From NCBI GenBank assembly GCA_964387945.1, contig CAYLYX010000012.1, positions 32,371-96,370 of the forward strand: a stretch of 64,000 bases of DNA. Reading direction: 5' to 3'. A program made the position numbers and the translations under genes. This DNA comes from Parvicella sp964387945 (GTDB taxonomy: Bacteria > Bacteroidota > Bacteroidia > Flavobacteriales_D > Parvicellaceae). Of this stretch, positions 61,693 through 64,000 are shown piece after piece. Below the pieces are notes generated by a model. The model saw nothing but the letters and a program-made list of their open reading frames with translations. It ran no database searches and was not told the origin of the DNA. How positions within the stretch are numbered: position 1 is the stretch's first letter; the number at the start of each line of letters is the position of its first letter.

Positions 61693-63566
61693 TGGATCCG
61701 TATCAAAATAGAAGATGGGTGATTATTTTATCGATCATCGCTGTGTCAATTGTACTCGTAGTGCGATTGATGTACCTTCAGGTGCTAGATGATAAATGGG
61801 CAAACCGCTCTGAAGAAATTACCCATTCCGAAAAGAGTCTCAAACCTTCCAGAGGATTGATTTATGATCGAAATGGCGTGCTATTGGTAGAAGCTAGTCA
61901 GGTTTACGACATCTATGTTACACCTGATGAAATTGGAGAAACCGATACGGCCGAACTTTGTAAACTGTTTAGCCTTACCAGAGAAGAATTTGACAAAAAG
62001 CTGGAAAAAGCTAATAATTATGCATCTTACAAATCATCCATTTTTATCGAGGGAATGCACAAGGATGACTACGGAAAGATAGCCAATATTCTCCCTGAGG
62101 TGAATGGTTTTCATGAAGAACGAAATACGCAAAGAGGTTATCCAGAACATGTTGCAGCTCACGTTTTGGGTTATATTGGGATCATTTCAAAAGAAGAATA
62201 CGAAGCAGATAAACACAGTGATGATCCCTATTATACCATGAATGACTATGTCGGTAAATCGGGGATTGAGTTGATTTATGAAAAAGAACTGCGAGGTGAG
62301 CGAGGAAAAGTATCTTACCTCAAGGATAATTTGGGAAATGAAAAGGAGGATTTATCTAGTCAAAGTGCTAAAGAAGGAGAGAATCTCTACACCACACTTG
62401 ATGTGAATTTGCAAAAGTACGGTGAAAAACTGATGAGCAATAAGGTGGGTTGTATTGTCGCTATCGAACCTGCAACTGGAGAGATTTTGTCAATGGTGTC
62501 GGCACCTTTTTATGATCCTGAACTTTTTGTAGGACGTGATTTTGGAAAGAATTATGCTAAAATTAACGAAGAAGATTCGCTTAATCTAAAGCCTCTGATC
62601 AACAAGAGTATTTTTAACGATACTTATCGACCCGGTTCTATTTTTAAACTAGTACAAGCTTTGGTCGGGATGGAGGCAGGAGTGATTCAGCACAATACCG
62701 GTTTTGCCTGCAATAAAGCGTTGATCGGTTGTCATAATCACCCGAGTCCTACGGATGTGGGAATTGCCATACAACATTCATGTAATCCCTACTTTTATCA
62801 GGTTTACAAGCGCTTAATTCAACGAGGAGAGGATCCGAGTATTTTCAAAGACTCCAGAATTGGGATAGAGAAATGGGCAGAAGCCGTTCGAAGTTTCGGA
62901 TTGGGCGTAAAGTTGGGAACAGATATTCCTGGTGTTAGAAAGGGTAGAATACCAGATGCGGAGTATTATGATAACGAAATCCCGAGAGCAGGAGGGGTGA
63001 ATGGTTATGGAAAACACTCTTGGGCTTTTAGCACCATCTACTCCAATAGTATTGGAGAGGGAGAAATTGGTGTGTCACCTTTGCAAATGGCTAATTTAGC
63101 AGCAATTCTTGCTAACCGAGGCTTTTATTACACACCTCATTTGGTTCGAAAGATTGGTGAAGATGGCAAAAAGCGCGAGGAGTATCAGCAAAAGAACTAT
63201 ACAGTAGTTTCGACTGAACATTTTGAGCCAGTTGTGAACGCCATGGAGCAGGTGGTATTGAATGGTACAGCTAGACGTGCTCAAATTGACGGAATATCCA
63301 TTTGTGGAAAGACTGGAACGGTTCAAAACCCGTCCGAGGACGAAAATGACCACTCCGTTTTTATTGCATTTGCGCCCAAGGAAAACCCAAAGATTGCGGT
63401 GGCAGTGTACGTGGAGTATGGAACTTGGGGAGGAACCTGGGCAGCACCTATTGCCAGCTTGATGGTAGAGAAATACTTAAATGGAAAACTCTCCGAAAAA
63501 GGAAAAGAAAAAGAAGAAAGAGTAGTATCTACTTCTATTCTTTACAAAAATCAGAAGTTTAATTAA
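61692..63566 (+). CDS. mrdA: Penicillin-binding protein 2
   Basis: 624 aa, normal length. The transpeptidase cross-links new side-wall peptidoglycan. One membrane helix at about 9-28, then the dimerisation domain with SRGLIYDRNGVLLVE-type text (KPSRGLIYDRNGVLLVE) and ENRGxP-like RNTQRGYPEHVAAHVLGYIG. The active serine is S316 in SIFK (RPGSIFKLVQAL), the second motif is SCN in QHSCNPYFYQ, and the third is KTG at 540-542 (CGKTGTVQNP). It starts by a 1-bp overlap with the mreD stop and is followed directly by rodA. Confidence 0.96.
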   Translation: MDPYQNRRWVIILSIIAVSIVLVVRLMYLQVLDDKWANRSEEITHSEKSLKPSRGLIYDRNGVLLVEASQVYDIYVTPDEIGETDTAELCKLFSLTREEFDKKLEKANNYASYKSSIFIEGMHKDDYGKIANILPEVNGFHEERNTQRGYPEHVAAHVLGYIGIISKEEYEADKHSDDPYYTMNDYVGKSGIELIYEKELRGERGKVSYLKDNLGNEKEDLSSQSAKEGENLYTTLDVNLQKYGEKLMSNKVGCIVAIEPATGEILSMVSAPFYDPELFVGRDFGKNYAKINEEDSLNLKPLINKSIFNDTYRPGSIFKLVQALVGMEAGVIQHNTGFACNKALIGCHNHPSPTDVGIAIQHSCNPYFYQVYKRLIQRGEDPSIFKDSRIGIEKWAEAVRSFGLGVKLGTDIPGVRKGRIPDAEYYDNEIPRAGGVNGYGKHSWAFSTIYSNSIGEGEIGVSPLQMANLAAILANRGFYYTPHLVRKIGEDGKKREEYQQKNYTVVSTEHFEPVVNAMEQVVLNGTARRAQIDGISICGKTGTVQNPSEDENDHSVFIAFAPKENPKIAVAVYVEYGTWGGTWAAPIASLMVEKYLNGKLSEKGKEKEERVVSTSILYKNQKFN

Positions 63567-64000
63567 ATGAGCACGTTAAGACATATCAACGTTTGGGAGA
63601 AAATGGACAAGTGGTTTCTGGTCCTTTATCTCTTGTTGGTGGTTATGGGATTTTCTACGGTCTATTCTGCTGGAATAGGAGAGGAGCCAGAATCAGTTTT
63701 TTCTTGGGACACTGAGCACGGTAAACAGTTCTACTGGATTATCATCAGCCTCTTTATGGGGTTGGTAATTCTCCTGCTTGAAGGTAGTTTTATCCGAAAC
63801 TTAGCCTACCCAGTCTATGCTATCATCCTACTGATGCTAGTCGTTGTATTGTTCATGCCAGATATAAACGGTGCTCATTCCTGGTTTAAAATCGGAAGTT
63901 TTACCATCCAGCCTGCAGAGTTTGCTAAGGTTGCTGCTTCACTCGTGGTCGCTCGCTATTTGAGTCAAACGGGTGTGAAAATTGAGAACTTCAGTACCAA
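63567..64000 (+). CDS. rodA: Rod shape-determining SEDS glycosyltransferase RodA (3' end cut by window)
   Basis: The first 144 codons are in the window with no stop; the gene runs off the edge at 64000. It starts with ATG right after the mrdA stop. Four hydrophobic helices are visible at about 16-33, 51-68, 75-93 and 115-132, and the SEDS hallmark NGAHSWFKIGSFTIQPAEFA lies at about 100-119, including the Q-P-x-E motif. RodA polymerises glycan strands together with PBP2; the mrdA-rodA pairing supports RodA over FtsW. A normal RodA is about 370-420 aa, so roughly a third is seen. Confidence 0.94.
   Translation, partial: MSTLRHINVWEKMDKWFLVLYLLLVVMGFSTVYSAGIGEEPESVFSWDTEHGKQFYWIIISLFMGLVILLLEGSFIRNLAYPVYAIILLMLVVVLFMPDINGAHSWFKIGSFTIQPAEFAKVAASLVVARYLSQTGVKIENFST

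Overview
The window reads as chromosomal DNA of a Bacteroidota member, most likely a marine flavobacterium-type organism (order Flavobacteriales). The grounds are three proteins with type A C-terminal sorting domains of the type IX secretion system (T9SS), a giant PKD-repeat protein with a type B (gliding-motility-associated) C-terminal domain followed at once by a PorP/SprF-family gene, a TonB-plug protein with a carboxypeptidase-like N-terminal domain, weak or absent Shine-Dalgarno sequences, and several intergenic copies of the Bacteroidota -7 promoter box TAnnTTTG. The exact genus cannot be told from the sequence alone.

Region 1 (about 0.1-17.1 kb, all plus strand) is a defence island built on a type I restriction-modification locus. 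hsdM and hsdS (1225-4006) are separated from hsdR (10877-14071) by 6.9 kb holding a small WYL-domain protein, an SMC/Rad50-like ATPase with a CPLC zinc-hook-like motif, a two-pass membrane protein with a cytoplasmic-looking helical tail, a PD-(D/E)XK-like nuclease, a second PD-(D/E)XK protein and a RhuM-family protein. After hsdR come an AbiV-like protein, a phospholipase-D-like protein and two unrecognised genes. GYF_2-domain membrane proteins sit at both borders (365-1159 plus, 17237-17971 minus). The WYL / ATPase / membrane / nuclease cassette (4036-8718) is the best candidate for an undescribed system.

Region 2 (17.2-21.4 kb) has the right-hand GYF protein, a small membrane protein, an initiator tRNA-fMet on the minus strand whose 3' end points to the island and whose last 17 nt are duplicated 106 bp away, a MORN-type lipoprotein and an ABC-F ATPase.

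Region 3 (21.4-35.7 kb) is cell-surface biology: the 2335-aa PKD protein with a three-fold repeated block of three domains, its PorP/SprF partner, an ECF sigma factor operon with an anti-sigma-like protein and a TPR protein, a plug-only TonB-type protein, a T9SS-exported protein and a PASTA-domain membrane protein.

Region 4 (35.9-46.4 kb) has ddl and rdgB, then a tightly overlapping glycan cluster (five glycosyltransferases, a methyltransferase and a sulfotransferase) facing a polytopic membrane protein and rlmH. Region 5 (46.4-57.5 kb) has a LolC/E-type permease gene interrupted by one in-frame TGA, a NamZ-family (DUF1343) protein, a secreted M43 metalloprotease, a PLP transsulfuration enzyme, a PpiD/SurA-like foldase and another T9SS substrate. 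Region 6 (57.7 kb to the end) is housekeeping: purH followed by the cell-shape operon mreB-mreC-mreD-mrdA-rodA, with rodA cut by the window edge.
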